From: Latrodectus hesperus
Taxonomy: Eukaryota; Arthropoda; Arachnida; Araneae; Theridiidae
Assembly (NCBI GenBank): GCA_037975125.1
Contig: CM075857.1
Coordinates: forward strand, 39,023,436-39,087,435
DNA length: 64,000 nt
Reading direction: 5' to 3'
Shown: positions 14,316-27,250 of the stretch, in pieces
Layout of the letters: the number at the start of each line of letters is the position of its first letter
How positions within the stretch are numbered: position 1 is the stretch's first letter
Notes under the pieces: generated by a model
Told to the model about the DNA's origin: nothing
The model's input: the letters and a program-made list of their open reading frames with translations, nothing else
Databases searched by the model: none
Translations under genes and position numbers: made by a program

Positions 14316-17291
14316 ATTTAAATTGTGAATTGAAACGCATGTAGCCTAAGGCCTAAAATTACTGAATTCATGAACTTTCTAGATGAACACAATATAGACA
14401 TTGCCATAATCACAGAAACCCACTCAAGACCAAATATGAGTCTTAATGTATCAAACTACAACGTACTGACAGGACACATCATGCTGGAGGAGAAACTGCA
14501 ATTATTATCAAAAGATCTTTTAATTCCTCACTGTATAGTAGCAAAATAGGAGATAGTTTTGAAGAAACTTCAGCTATCGTCAACCTAGAAAATAATCTGA
14601 AGTTCAAAATTTCTAGCTATTACAACAGACGTAAGCATAATTTACAAGACCAAGAAATTATGGAAACTCTATCTGAAAATATTCGTACAATTGCTGGAGG
14701 TGACTTTAACTGCAAGAACATCACCTCAGGATGCAACACTACTAATAAAAATGGAACTAAGTTATTAGAAATGGCCCAAAATCATGATTTAAAAATAATC
14801 ACTCCAATCGAACCTACGCACTTCCACTATACACACCAAGGAGACATCTTGGACATTTTTCTTACAAATACCAACTACCCACTATCAGCACAGACTATCT
14901 ATGATCTCTCTTCTGATCACTTTCCGTTTCTTGGCTGCCCAGGAATAAAGAAGAATATTGCAAATAAACTTTTATTCAGAACCAACTGGCAACACTACTA
15001 TTATAATATTCTTCAAGATCAAGTTAACAAAGAAAATCAATCATTAATCAACAATAATCAACCCAATAGTAATAATTATCAAGAAATTAAAAATGAAATA
15101 AATAATGATATAAATTTATTCTATGAAAATATCGATCATGCAAAATATATAGCAACCAATAAAATTAAATACCTTGAAAATTACTTAAAATTACCAAATG
15201 GCATAAGAGAAATCATAAAAGAAAGAAATCGCATCAGGATGCAATTTCATAAAACTTTGAACCCACGACTCAAAACTACAGTCAAGAAACTTAATAAGAA
15301 AATTAAAAATCTCTGCACAGACTACAAGACTAAACACAATGGCAAGATAAAATAGAAAGTCTTAGCACAGAAAACTACTCTATATGGAAATTTGCAAAAC
15401 AATTAAGAAGAAAAACAACTAATCATTTGCATTAATGGCCAAAATGGACCAGTTTATACAAACTATGAAAAGCTGAACATCTTTGCAAATACCAATGATA
15501 TTAATTCATTTATATCATTGGTGATATGCAAGAAAATATTCCTCATAAGACCATTACACCAATGAATGATGATGAAATAATTAAAATTATTAAAAATCTA
15601 AAAACCAAAAAAAGCCCCAAGAGAAGACAATATTACCAACTATATGATCAAATATTTACCATTGGACTTTATTTGAAAACTCATTAATATTTATAATAAC
15701 TGCCTTAAAATATCATATTTTCCTACAATCTGGAAAACTGCTACCATAACTCTTTTCCCAAAGCCTGGAAAAAATCCCAGAATAACTGAAAACTACAAAC
15801 TTATCAGCCTGCTCCCAGTTTTGGGAAAAATATTTGAAAAAATAATTTATAATAGAATTAAATGTTATCTCCACCTAATTCCGAAACAACAATATGGCTT
15901 CAGAAACAACTTATCAACTGTCAAACAACTCTTAAGAATTACTGAGATTATTGGTCAAAATATTCATCGTAATGTGTATACAGCTATGGTCATGCTCGAC
16001 GTAGCAAAAGCTTTCGATAGAGTATGGCACGAAGGACTACTATACAAACTCATAAAACTCAACATATATAAATACTGATATAATATTACTCATCATCTCA
16101 TATCTAACTCATCGCTTCTTCCATATTAAATACACTACAACAGCCTTCTCCAGCTTTGGAGTACCATACTGTTAAAAGGCTTATTAAGTCAAATATAGCC
16201 TCCTATCGTAGAAATATTTACAAGATGTGCATAAAGGAGAAAGCATGGGCTTCCTTACTAACAAAGCCTATTCCGTGTAACCTCCACAGAGCTGTGGGAG
16301 TGGCAAATTTTCGCCTTAAAACTGGGCATGATTATCTGCAAAAACACCTTCACCGTTTGGGTTTGAGGGACTCTCCAATCTGCCCTTTTTGCGGACTAGA
16401 GGATATGACTGGTGACCACCTTTTCACTTGCCCTGGACTTTCGGACGTCGCAGATAGAAATTCTGCGGAAGATGACTTTTCATTCACCTCAAGATTGTAT
16501 TGGGCTGCCCGACAGAGACTGATGGTTGAAAAACCAAGGTCGGGCGTAGGATAAAAAAATATTAAATACAATAATGAAAACTCTATTACTGGAGTCACCC
16601 AAGGTAGCATCCTGGGCCCAATCTTATACCTATTTTTCCCCCATGACTTCCCCGGTTTGGACAATAACTCAATTCAAATTGCTTTCTACGCAGATGACAA
16701 TGCTATTATAGCAGATTCTATGAGACCCAATAATAAACTTCAAAATGCGTTAATTAACATCGAAAACTGGTGCAGTAAATGGAGAATAAATATAAATGCT
16801 GATAAATCCCAACTTATAGTATTTAACAGAAAAAAGAAGAATAAAATTAAATTACTTCAACATAATACTACCTATTCTATAAAATCATTCCGGAAGTGAA
16901 AACCACTAAATATTTTGGATTAACATTTACTACTCAATTTTCATGGATTCTACATATCAATAACGTTATTAAAAAAGCCACTCAAGCTTATGGATGCCTA
17001 AAACTCAAATTTAACACTAAAACTCAAGATACTGCTCTACCTTACAATGTTAAGACCAATCATCACTTATGCTTCACCAGTGTGGAATAGTATTACACCA
17101 AGAGACAAACACACACTTAGAGTGTTTCAACATAAAATAGTTAGAAAAATTTCGAAGGCACCCTACTATATATTCGCAATAAAAACATTTCGAAAGATCT
17201 GAAAATTATTGATATTCTAGAGTATATTGCTAACCTAAATAAAAAATTCTATGATAAAAGAATTAACTGCACAGATGGTGCATTTAATTAA
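14316..17291 (+). pseudogene. LINE ORF2 (endonuclease + reverse transcriptase), broken
   Basis: The N-terminal endonuclease begins LRPKITEFMNFLDEHNIDIA then IITETH, with the catalytic glutamate. It continues with IAGGDFNCKN near 14692 and LSSDHFPFLG near 14907, so the E, GGDFN and SDH catalytic blocks are all present. The central part runs to a stop at 15353. The reverse transcriptase reads PVLGKIFEKIIYNRI, QYGFRNNLSTVKQL and AMVMLDVAKAFDRVWH (first catalytic Asp), then is split by a 436-bp insertion plus duplication. It resumes VTQGSILGPILY and FYADDNAI (the catalytic ADD motif) near 16685. The reading ends at TAA 17289-17291. Breaks: an in-frame stop near 14331, a frameshift near 14475, stop at 15353, damage across 15360-15700, the insertion, and frameshifts near 16897 and 17090. 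No RNase H domain. Confidence 0.88.
16135..16558 (+). mobile_element. Nested 5'-truncated LINE fragment with 12-bp TSD
   Basis: About 424 bp inserted into the reverse transcriptase of the Jockey-like element. It encodes the C-terminal end of a different LINE ORF2 in one open frame: VANFRLKTGHDYLQKHLHRL followed by CPFCG and TGDHLFTCPGL, a C-terminal zinc-finger region found after the reverse transcriptase in arthropod LINEs. It ends with a stop and ataaaaaaat. The same 12 bases, atattaaataca, lie at 16123-16134 and 16559-16570, the target-site duplication. Removing insert and one duplicate restores the host LINE's frame across the site. The open frame suggests the insertion is younger than the many lesions of its host. 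Confidence 0.9.
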
Positions 17292-17510
17292 GTTTTTCAC
17301 TATGAGTATCTCATAGAAGACTGTAAATATAGGCCAATCGCCAGACATTATTTGTAGGAATATATTTAATATAACTTTTGTATATAGAGTATATAACCTT
17401 ATTTAACCTTATATTACTCTTCATTTATTATTTCTTATTTTTTCTATTTTCACTGTGTATATAATCATTTCATTTTATTATTTCCTCTATTTTCAAGTAG
17501 AATAAAAATT

Positions 17511-17744
17511 TTCAACTCATTGCTCCGCCCCTCAGCTTTCTGCTGATTGGCTCTCACCGCCAAGACTCGGTTCCTCACACTTCAAGTCTAGCATTCTCGG
17601 TCAGTACCGCAATGTCTACCTTCAAGGACTTATTACAGATGAAGAAGTAAAGGCCTGCTCGGCAGGCCGACACTTCGTAAACGAAAAGAGATCCAAGGTT
17701 TATGAAGTTTTCAAAGTCCTGGATTTTTTCAAAAGAGTGAAATG
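17511..17744 (+). other. G+C-richer unidentified segment after the LINE
   Basis: Less A+T-rich than the neighbourhood, with one frame open from about 17610 to 17745 (includes ITDEEVKACSAGRHFVNEKR and VFKVLDFFKRV). No family was recognised. It may be the 5' part of the Tc1-like remnant that follows, or another repeat. Confidence 0.4.
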
Positions 17745-17880
17745 CTAGACATCTTAGATTTTCAAAGAAACCAATTGTAGGAGTAAACTAGTTACTAGCT
17801 GGAGTAAATGTGGCCGAAACATTCCAACTTTCTCCAGAATTGGTAGTTACACTTAAAATGCGCCTGTATAAACAGAAGAC
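17745..17880 (+). pseudogene. Possible N-terminal end of the dead Tc1-like transposase
   Basis: Reads DFQRNQL and, after breaks, GVNVAETFQLSPELV. This resembles the SDFQR..LV..R.AG.SV.ETA...G.S....V helix-turn-helix start of a Tc1-like subgroup. It lies about 850 bp before the catalytic remnant at 18735; a T-rich duplicated segment between the two (18190-18500) may be inserted DNA. Low confidence. Confidence 0.35.
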
Positions 17881-18259
17881 AAGAAACTTGTTACAGATCT
17901 TAAAGACAACTTAACATCTACAGCCAAAACAAACACAGTCGATTAATAAGTGAAAGAAAATAATACAGTTTGACAAATCGTTCATATCTTTCTCTGGTGT
18001 AAGTATGACATCCCTCCCCAAGTGATTTCTCGCCAAATCTAGCGTCCTTTGTTTTGATTATCCTGTTGCAAATTTAAGTTTTTGTTATTTTTCAGATTTT
18101 TTTGTTGCCAGATTTGGTTTTGCTCGTGTTTTACATCATTTTAATGTCATATATATGGTTCTTTTCAGTGACAACAGCATTTGAAGTTTTCGTTTAACTT
18201 TCAATTTGAACTTTTTGTTCTACGTTTGCTGTTGTGTTTCGTTGTCGCCAGCATCCAAA

Positions 18260-18505
18260 CATCGTAAACTGTTCTTTTTTCCAATTTCTTTTTCTTTATT
18301 TATTATTTATATCTTTTTTATTTTGTTTATTTATTATATATTTTTCTTATATATATTTTTAATTTATTGTTATGTATTTCTTTTACATTTTCAACGACGT
18401 AAACTGTTCTTTTTTCCAATTTCTTTTTGTTCATTTATTATTATCTTTTACTTATGTATTTTTGTTAATTTATTATTATATTTTTCTTATATATTTTTCC
18501 ATAAT
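18260..18505. repeat. T-rich tandem duplication, ~135-bp period
   Basis: The block cgtaaactgttcttttttcc occurs near 18262 and 18397, each followed by aatttctttt, a T-rich stretch with ttatt repeats and ttttcttatatat. Two copies, diverged in the T-rich part. The long open frame across it is composition-driven (Phe/Tyr/Ile) and not considered a gene. Confidence 0.75.
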
Positions 18506-18734
18506 ATCACCGAGCATATTCGAAATGTGAGCTTGACATCATATCAAGTAAGTCATTGTTATTTACTTACCTCGTTTACTGGTTGTTTTGAAGAGAAAGC
18601 AAACCCAACAAAAAAAGTTTTTATTAATTTTTTTAGTAATACTTTTTTAGATTTTGTATACTATTATGTGATTTAAAATTTTCTAAAATGCGTATATTTG
18701 GAACTTAGAGAAAATTCCCGCATTCAAAAACATG

Positions 18735-19350
18735 AGCTTATCTTGGCGACGAAAAAAGTCGCAATGGTCGCCAATGGGGGATATCCTACTAGTTCCCTTT
18801 TCCTATAGAAAGACAGATGTATGATTGGAGGACATCTTGCACCAGCACTTGATCATGATTGTCTCCTTCCAACGATCAAGCACGGAAATGGATCTTTCAT
18901 AATATAAGCAGGAGTCGAGATGTCCAGCTAAAACGAATATAATCTTGAAAGGAAGGATCGCTGCGGAGAAATGCAGAGAAAGTTTTGCTGGCCAGGTCTA
19001 ACCTATATGATGCAAACTTTACTTCCTGAACAAGATTTAATTTTCCAGGATGATAATACAAGAAGCATGACTTGTCCAACAGTCATGCTTCTTGATACAG
19101 AAGAACAATGGTCACAAGGATGAAGTTAAAACTCTACCTTGGCCCTCATAGTCACCCGACCCTAAAAAAAATCGAAACGTAATGGTATATTTTAAATCGT
19201 TCAACACGGAGTTGATATTTACTACCAGCGCTTCTACTAGAAATTTAGCAATAACTCCGTAAAGAATGGTACAATATTTCACTAAACACTGTTCAGCACT
19301 AGTATGAATCGGTTGTCAGCTGAATCCAAGATTTTTTGCATGTCAACGGC
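18735..19350 (+). pseudogene. Tc1-like transposase remnant, heavily decayed
   Basis: Several frames read in order as the catalytic half of a Tc1-like DDE transposase. YDWRT is followed by CLLPTIKHGNGSFII (family: PTVKHGGGSVMVW). Next comes LKGRIAAEKCRESFAGQV, then MMQTLLPEQDLIFQDDNTR with the second catalytic Asp. After that HKDEVKTLPWPS then SPD (family: LPWPAQSPDLN..E) has lost the third acid region to an A-rich run. The end matches the family's I...L..NGG.TP tail. At least six stops or frameshifts make it an old fossil. No terminal repeats could be paired. Confidence 0.72.
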
Positions 19351-19974
19351 GGTCTTACACCATAAGAATATATATGTATAATAAAGGATTCTTTATAAAT
19401 CTAATGTTTTCATTATTTTAATAACCACATGTAGTTCTTAAAAATATATTTTATAATTTATTTTATGAATTACATTAATTCAGAAATGTTACATTTTTCA
19501 TTCTTTAAAACATGATATTTTAAAATAAGTTTTAAAATGCAATATATAAACAATTAACATTGAATTATAATAAATAAATAAATGCAGAGAAATTGAATAA
19601 ATCGAAATAAATATGTGATTTACTTATTTATAAGCTTAAAACTTCTTTTAGTTATGGACATACATCATTTGATCTCTTGCATTATTGAATATAATGAAAA
19701 ATTAAACATATTTGATTCGTCTTTACATTTAACATGATTTTAAAATTTATATATTAAGCAAAATAAATAAATAAAATAGTATTCTTGTCAATAAATTGAT
19801 GACTAGATTTATATATGTTCTCAAAAATTAGTAAACACTGGCTTATTCATTCTTTTTGGCGACAATATCTTCAATGTATTGCCAAAATATGAAAAAAAAG
19901 ATACGAGAAAATGAATTTTAACCAATAACCCGCCATTTTAAGGAAGTAATCCCTCAGGAATAAGCAAAGTAAAA

Positions 19975-20300
19975 TCTCAAGAGCTATTTTTCTCGAGAAC
20001 AAATTTATAGTCGGAGTTCCAGACTAGGAACGAGTTGAGGGTACAAATTTTTTAAGTGCAAGGAGCTATTTGGCATTCGAAGAGCAACGCCAGTGTCTGA
20101 GTAGTTACACATTGTGAAAGATAAAGGTTTAAATTATGAAAAAGAGGGAAGAAAATATGTCGCCAAGCAAATACATTGTCCTATTTCTTAGGAAGTTTTA
20201 TTTTTTGAAAACAAAGTGCAACGACGATATGAAAGTACTGAAAGTAATTTTGCTTCCGAGTAATTTTTTTTTTATCTAGAGAAGTATTTGGAAGATAAAT
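19975..20300 (+). repeat. Copy 1 of an unnamed dispersed repeat
   Basis: Direct-orientation similarity to 31050-31360. Shared blocks include atttttttaagtg, gaaagataaa followed by gtttaaattatgaaaaagag, and acaaagtgcaa. Spacing is largely kept. The G+C-richer 5' part of this copy is not matched as well in the other. Confidence 0.7.
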
Positions 20301-23300
20301 TTAGATTCAGATGAAGTGCAATAAATTCTTTCATAGTTCTTTAAATTAAATTTCCAATTTAAATTTATTAAATGGTAGTACACGGTTAATCATATAAATA
20401 ATGATGGCAAAAATATGATTTATCCAAATATTATCAAAGCAATATTAAAATTGTAGATAAAAATTCTAGTTTATATAAAATAATACAGAACTGAAATATA
20501 TTAAAAAAGTCATTCAATATTCGAAAACTTAATTCCACTTATTTTAATAATAATCATTTGGCTTCACTTATTATGATAAAAGAGTTTCTTAATTTTTTGT
20601 GTTTATCATGTTAATGATGTTTTATGAAAGAAAATTAAAATAAATTTATCTACTTTATACAAATCGTAATTTTTTAAAATTTCATTGAATATTTTAGTTA
20701 AGTTGCTCAGCGAAAGATAAAATTAAATAAATAGGATTATTTATTTATTTTTTGATGTTTCATAGAGCAACAAGAAAAATAGGAAAATATATTAAATAAA
20801 TAAAATGTAGGAAAAGTGAAGTTTATATATATATATATATATATGTAATTAGCATTCTTGCTAAGAAACCATCAACAGAGAACATAAAGACATTCAGTCT
20901 GACAATGAGTTAACATGAAATAATAGCTGTCATTTATTTAACATTGTCCAATAATGAGTAATTTAAATTATTTGTTTAAATTTAAAAAGAGAAAAGTAAC
21001 TTTGGTGTGCTTTAAAAATACTTTGTTCTGTCAAAGTAATAATTATGTAACTATTCAAAATTTATACTATGATAGTATATCAAGAAAAACGCCGGTTCTG
21101 GACAGCATGCATCTATATCGAAATATGGGAATTTTAGAATTCCAGCTTTGATACGAATGTCTAGTAGCTGAATAATTGCGCTTTAGTCTTTGCTACAACA
21201 TTTCGGAGTTCGATTTTCAATTTGTATATTCAAAATTGGAACAAAAACAAATGCAGAACACGCAAACAAACCAAAACAACGTTGCTTAATGTAAGTGCAA
21301 TATTTAAATGAACTAAAATTACTTTATCCATTAGATATTGGTAAATATTGACCAATATTCAATGAATGTTCAAGGAAACTGATTTTGAACGATGTTCGAA
21401 AAAGAATGCTGATCTACGAATGGAATAAAATATATATTAAATACACATATAAAATTACATATTCAATACGTACACAAAGATATAAATCGAAAAAATATAA
21501 GAATGACGTACGAATACCCACAATCATTCATGCTACACATCACATGCTTTTAAATTTAAAATGGATTTTGAAGAAGTGATCGCAAAGTTAATGAAATCTT
21601 TTCAAAAAAAAAAAAAAAAAAAAAAAGGGGGGAAACAAAAATTAATTAATATCATATTAGTTTTTAAATTTCTTGCAAATTTATTCACTTTCATAAAAAA
21701 GAATAAGTAATATTTGAGAAATTATAAAAGAACTATATTTTTATAACAATCATCAATCAAATTCATTAAATGATTCATTTGTCTTACAATTTTTTCTGTT
21801 GATAGATAATCCTTCCATTGTATAAATGTTTGTTCTTTATGAAAAATTAGAGCCATTTATATCATCAAAACTTAATTTGTTATAAAAATTCAATTGCATT
21901 TATAGTCTTTGGAATCATTTCTGTAATAAGTTTCACTTGTAGTTCCTGACAGAATAAGTGATCTCAAAGTTATAATCTCAGCCAGATATCCTGGCAAAGT
22001 TCCAAAGATAAACTTCTTTCCAGTTAAAGTAGCAATACAAAGAGGCAAAGAAGCAATCCTATTATTCTCTTTCGTAAATTTAAAAAAGATTGTAAAAGTT
22101 AATAATAAAATATAAATAAATATCTTTATTAATTCAATTGAAGATTAATATTATTTTTAATTTGACATTATTAATAAGTAAAAGCACAAACAATCATTTA
22201 TAATCTATATTTTTAACCTACATTATGAGTAACTTATAAGCGTAATTACTATCCTTAATATTCACTCCATAATACCTTTCATTAAATTGATAAAGTTGAA
22301 TTTTATTGATTAATATAAGTTTAAATTTTGTTTAATTTCTTATTCAAACCAAAAGCATTTATAGTCTATATTGTTACCATACATTAATATAATTTTATAT
22401 ATAAATAAATTATTATCTTTAATCTCAACCCCACATTATTAATTTTCATTTTAAGAATCAGCCAATTAATGAAATTGAATTATTTGTACGTAAATCCTGT
22501 TGATAGTGGGTAAATAATATTTTAAAATTCATAATCAAAATACGAAACTTTGGAAAATAAATACACTTTTACAGCAAAACGCAGTTAAATAAAAATTACA
22601 TTATCAATTATTTCAGTGATCAACAGGAAAATATATCAAAAGTTGAAAAGAATATCAGCTAGGCAATAAATTTATTTCAGGGCTCGCAAAACAGTTTTGA
22701 TCATTGACTCACCAGAAACTTTACGATTTTCTTATCGACACCCTCTCTTAAGAAATGATAAAATCAAAAATGAACTTTCTTGTTTCTTAAGTGATTAATT
22801 TTATTTTGACAATAAATCAAACTTTTACAAATATTAATGAGAAGGATGGTCTTGATGCTTGTCTAAATTAACAATGTTTGTGATTTGAAATCCGTTAGTC
22901 TTAAATCTTCTTTAAACTCCACTATTAATTTATTTCTCTTCTTTATTAAAATCGGATTAAGGTAACTGAAACCAAATTGAAAAATATATGAGCTTGGAAG
23001 TGCGATTAAAAAAATGAAATTACACACAAAAAAATGAAAAAAATGAAATACATTACAAAGTTTTATATATTTTTGTGCACAATATTTATATTAAACGAAA
23101 TGTAAACATTATTAAAGAGTATTTTTAATTCAAAGTCAATCAATAATTCAGGAGTTCCATCTAGAAAATAATTATTTGTTTTTTCAACTTGAACTAAAAT
23201 TGCCATGATAGTCCATTTTGAGATAACTATGTTTTCAATATATTTAAGGCATAATTTAAAATCATCGCTTAATTTTTGGAAATGATTTTTTATATTTCAA

Positions 23301-23769
23301 GATTTTCGTTTGTTATTTATTTTAAATTTGAAAATCTTGAATATTTTCATATAACTAAGAACTCTTCCACGAGTTTATTTTAACTTAAAATAATTGTCCA
23401 AGTTTGAGTTAATTTCTTGAAACGTATATAATTAAACTTTGCAAGAACATCTGTAAAATAAAAAAAATATTTTTATTGCTTTATATTTCTTTACTTAAGG
23501 CTAGACGTATTTCTATGAAAATATCTGATAATGTTCAAGTCCTTATAAACCAGAATATCTTGACAACTATCGTATTTCAATGCGTCATAATAACTGGCAC
23601 GATAGTTCATAATTTTCATTGTAAAATTTGATAAGCACGAGTTTTCATTTCACGTAAAGTTTAGCAAACCTTGGTATTCATCATGGATCTCTAATTAACC
23701 CCCTAGACCACATCGACTCTTAAAAATCGCTTTCAACCTCTTTTCCCACCCCTGCTTTAGATTATCACA

Positions 23770-23860
23770 AGAACTTGATAAGATTGTTTATAAGATATCA
23801 TAAGTTCTTATGATAACATATCATAAGATTTTGATAACATAAGAATTTGATAACCCTGTA
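23770..23860. repeat. ATAAG/CTTAT low-complexity block with short palindrome
   Basis: Repeated gataag and ataag words. Bases 23796-23815 form a 9-bp inverted repeat (tatcataag / cttatgata) around tt. Confidence 0.7.
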
Positions 23861-26096
23861 GAAAAGCCCAAAATGAAATACAACATCAAATGAAAATTAG
23901 AATTAATATAAAAAAATTCCTTAACAAAACGAACATTTTAAAAACTTTTAATGATTGCAAAAATGTCTTAATTATAATATCCGCAATCTTTTATTGTTTC
24001 TAATTTTTTTATTCTTGTTTAAAAATCAATAAATCATACATTCTGATATTAGTATCATATAACATGAAGTTACATAAAATTTAAAAGTTTCCATCTTTCT
24101 CCCATTTTGTTCAATTTTTTATGATTAAAAATAATCAATGTTCAACATTTAGAAACAATTCAATTGTATTTTATCTGAAAACTTAATAGTGACACACAAA
24201 TGTGATTAAAATATTTACTTTACAATAAATATGTCTTCGTATACATTATTCATTGTTAATATCCATAAAAAACATTCTTCCTTCCAATTAGTGTCTTTAA
24301 ATTCTCATAAGTATACATTTAGTAAAAAATATGTGGTTTATGTTTGACATTGCAAAGTTCCTTTGAAGACAATCTTAGGAATATTTATGAAAAAATAATT
24401 AATATTGATGAATGCATATACTTTTTCTCTGTTATTAGAATTCAATTAAAAAGATGAAAAAAACGAAAAGCTAATCAGCAACATTTTTGTTAAAAAGGAA
24501 TACAAATACAAATAGATTGGATTTGAAAGAGACACATTTTCATATAACTCATTCGAAATAACATCTGCATTAAAAACTAAGTAATTGATTAACAATTTAA
24601 CTATCAAGTGTTTGTTACTGCTATAATTAATTGCTTTACTAACAATAAGAGAATGATTTTGAAAACGATACACAACATATTTATGCCATATCATACGCTT
24701 GACTGACTAAATACAAGAAATAGCATTTACAAAAAAAACTCTTTTTTTGTTTTTTTGGTTAATTAATTACTTTGTCTAATATAATCCTAGTTTCTGAAGT
24801 TTAGATACCAAGAATGCTATTTTAAATGTACTAATGCAACTATAAAAGAAAGGTACTGAGCTTTGAAAAGATGAAAAAAACAATTATTGTTATTAAAAAT
24901 GTTACGAAAATTTTTTTTACCACGAGTCATTTCCATTTTACCATTGGGATAGTTTATATAAGTAAAAATGGTGAGTGATAACCGAGCTAAAATCGATGCA
25001 AAATCCATAACAGCTGTCGCTATGAATATTTAAGACCATAAATTTCATCTACTTTGGTTAAAAGCAGACAAGCTTCAGGCATTTGAGGAAAGGAAGCCAA
25101 TCATCAACTACGTAAATATAACTTTTCCATTATAGAAGCCGTAGGAAAGTAAGAAGTTAGGAAACTGTGAAATTATAAGAGTAGTCTTATATATATAGTT
25201 AAAGCTATGATTCACTACAAAATATATATTCGTTCCCAAAAATTATCTAGGTGTCAATGAAAATTTTTAGTTAATGTTTCGTTTATATCTTTTTTTTACC
25301 AAGTCAACACATGTGTTTTTTACAGAGTCAAAACTTTGTGAGTATTACTTAAGCAAAAATTAATTCTCACATTCTTTGGGACATACGTTTTCTTATGAAA
25401 TGTAATGAAGAATATTCAATATAAAATATGAGGGAAATGTTTTAAAATTTCAGTCAGAGCAATATTTTTAGCCGTAATAAATCCATCAAATACCGTTGAA
25501 AAATGACACAATTGTATTTATCACAAATCATAAAAAAATTTCGTATTGTGCTATTTTTTAATTCTTAGAAGATAGGACATATTGATATCATAATTTTTTT
25601 TAATTTTGAAAATAATGCTGCTTTTCTTTATTAACAAGAAAAGAAAATATTTGTAGAAATATCTTCCAAAGTATCTAATTTAATTTCTAATTATATCTAT
25701 CTAATCATTATCTATAGTAAAGCAATTTACAATCATTATCATTATTCTAATCTTTATCTATAGCGAAGCAATTCAGTAAGAAAGGAATAACAAATCAATG
25801 TATGAATAAAAATATAAATTCATAAGAATTGTTAGAATTTCTCTGTAAAATTGTTGTTCTCATTTATCGATCCCAATACGTGTGATGTTGTTTGAGTTTG
25901 GTCCTACTATATGCAAGTTTATTTAAAGAATAAACAAAAAAATTGAAAATAATGGCCATTTTAAATAAAAATCCATGTATAAATATTATACATTTAATAT
26001 TTATGCATATATAAGTATATGTATGGCAATTTATTTTTAATTAAATATGTTTTAAATGTATCAAACGTTTCGAAGAATATAGTGTGTAAAAAATAT

Positions 26097-26225
26097 GTGT
26101 GTATATATTTTTTACACCCTATATTCTTTATTTTTTACACTCTATATTCTTTATTTTTTACACAATATTCTTTTTTACACATTTATTATTATATCAATTC
26201 TCTTTTTACACACTATATTTATACA
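26097..26225. repeat. Degenerate ~27-bp tandem repeat
   Basis: Units of the form tatattctttattttttaca with cac/cc variants, best preserved in the first three units and decaying towards 26225. Two overlapping open frames here come from the repeat. Confidence 0.75.
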
Positions 26226-26389
26226 TCATTAATACATTTACACAGAATCATAAGCAATGTTATTTTGCATTACTTTTAAGATCATTTACCTAAAAAAAAT
26301 TTAAATAAAATAAAATTTGAAATAAGATAAGCGATAAATAATAAAATATTTTAAAATAAAATGAATTCCTAGTAATTTCCTTTTTTAAC

Positions 26390-27250
26390 CAGTGTTATTC
26401 ATTTTGATTAGAAATATATTAGTTACTAAAAATCATATGAAGAAAAAAATCTTTACAAGTCTGATCCATAAAAAAAATTACGCTAACATTTTCTATCAGA
26501 AAAATGAATTTTATTCTTTCCCATTCCAAATAACTTTTGTGATTACAATTTTTCAAGCGATTCCTTAAGACTTCGATGTTCTCATAAAAAATGGATATTT
26601 TATTCTTCCTTTTCACTTCAATTCAATCGAGGTGATAAAAGAAACAATTTTTGTGTATTTGAGGATCTTGTGCGAAGTTTTATCGAACGTAAACTGTTAA
26701 TATTTATTGTAACATAAAAAATATGAGAGAAAATTCAAGCATAATTGATTTTTTTCTTCTTCGTAAATAGTCAACTCATGTCTTAGGAATGGAAAACATT
26801 ATAACTTGAAGCATTCAAGTGTATTTTCTTTGCCTTGAAATTTTACGTATAAAAGTTTTGTTTCATTTATGAAATAGTAATACAAAACAAAGTAATGAAG
26901 TAATTTTTCTTTTGCTCACTTTGGATTTATTAAAGTTAAACATTGAGAAAAAAAATGCAAGGAAATAGAAGATATTTGGCAAAGAAATGCACAAAATGTT
27001 TCCTTTGTAAGCTGAAAAAAAAGACTTTTATACTTTTCTAATAATCATTTTGTTTTGTAAATATTCTTATTCCTCTTTCAGTATTTGTTTTTCAGAAATG
27101 GAAATATATTTCTTATAAAAGTAACCGAAACATTTCAATCGAATGAAAAAGTTGCAAAAATTCATTGTAACATAAATATTGTGAATCCAGCTTATTTATG
27201 TGAAAAAGAGTTTTCAAAAACTTATTACAAATTAGAATAAAATACCAAAT
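26390..27250 (+). repeat. Copy 1 of a long old dispersed repeat or duplication
   Basis: Collinear with 42640-43450 in the same orientation. Shared blocks, in order: gttattcattttgatta; attacaatttttcaa; ttttatcgaa followed by gtaaa; tagtcaact; ttttctttg; gacttttata. The similarity is far below identity and spread over ~800 bp, so the event is old. Neither copy has a conserved open frame, so it does not look like duplicated coding DNA. Confidence 0.68.

Larger units (their letters stand above)
12560..17510 (+). mobile_element. Near-full-length decayed Jockey-like LINE
   Basis: Two consecutive broken ORFs in the order of a Jockey-clade non-LTR retrotransposon: a gag-like ORF1 with zinc knuckles, then ORF2 with an apurinic-type endonuclease and a reverse transcriptase, and no RNase H. 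It is preceded by a G+C-richer leader (12560-12974) that may be its 5' UTR. An A+T-rich 3' UTR follows ORF2, with a polyadenylation-signal-like aataaaaatt near 17500. The 3' boundary is uncertain; no clean poly(A) is visible. ORF2 is interrupted by a nested LINE fragment (16135-16558). Without it the element is about 4.5 kb, the usual Jockey size. A 14-base match flanking the region (12572-12585 and 17696-17709) is discussed in the findings. Confidence 0.85.

Noticed and set aside
16350..16664. Minus-strand 104-codon open frame
   Set aside because: Shadow of the nested LINE fragment and the host reverse transcriptase on the other strand.
18206..18676. 156-codon open frame rich in Phe, Tyr and Ile
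   Set aside because: It spans a T-rich tandem duplication; the hydrophobic composition follows from poly-T sequence and there is no domain.
26019..26293. Two overlapping open frames
   Set aside because: Generated by the 27-bp T-rich tandem repeat.
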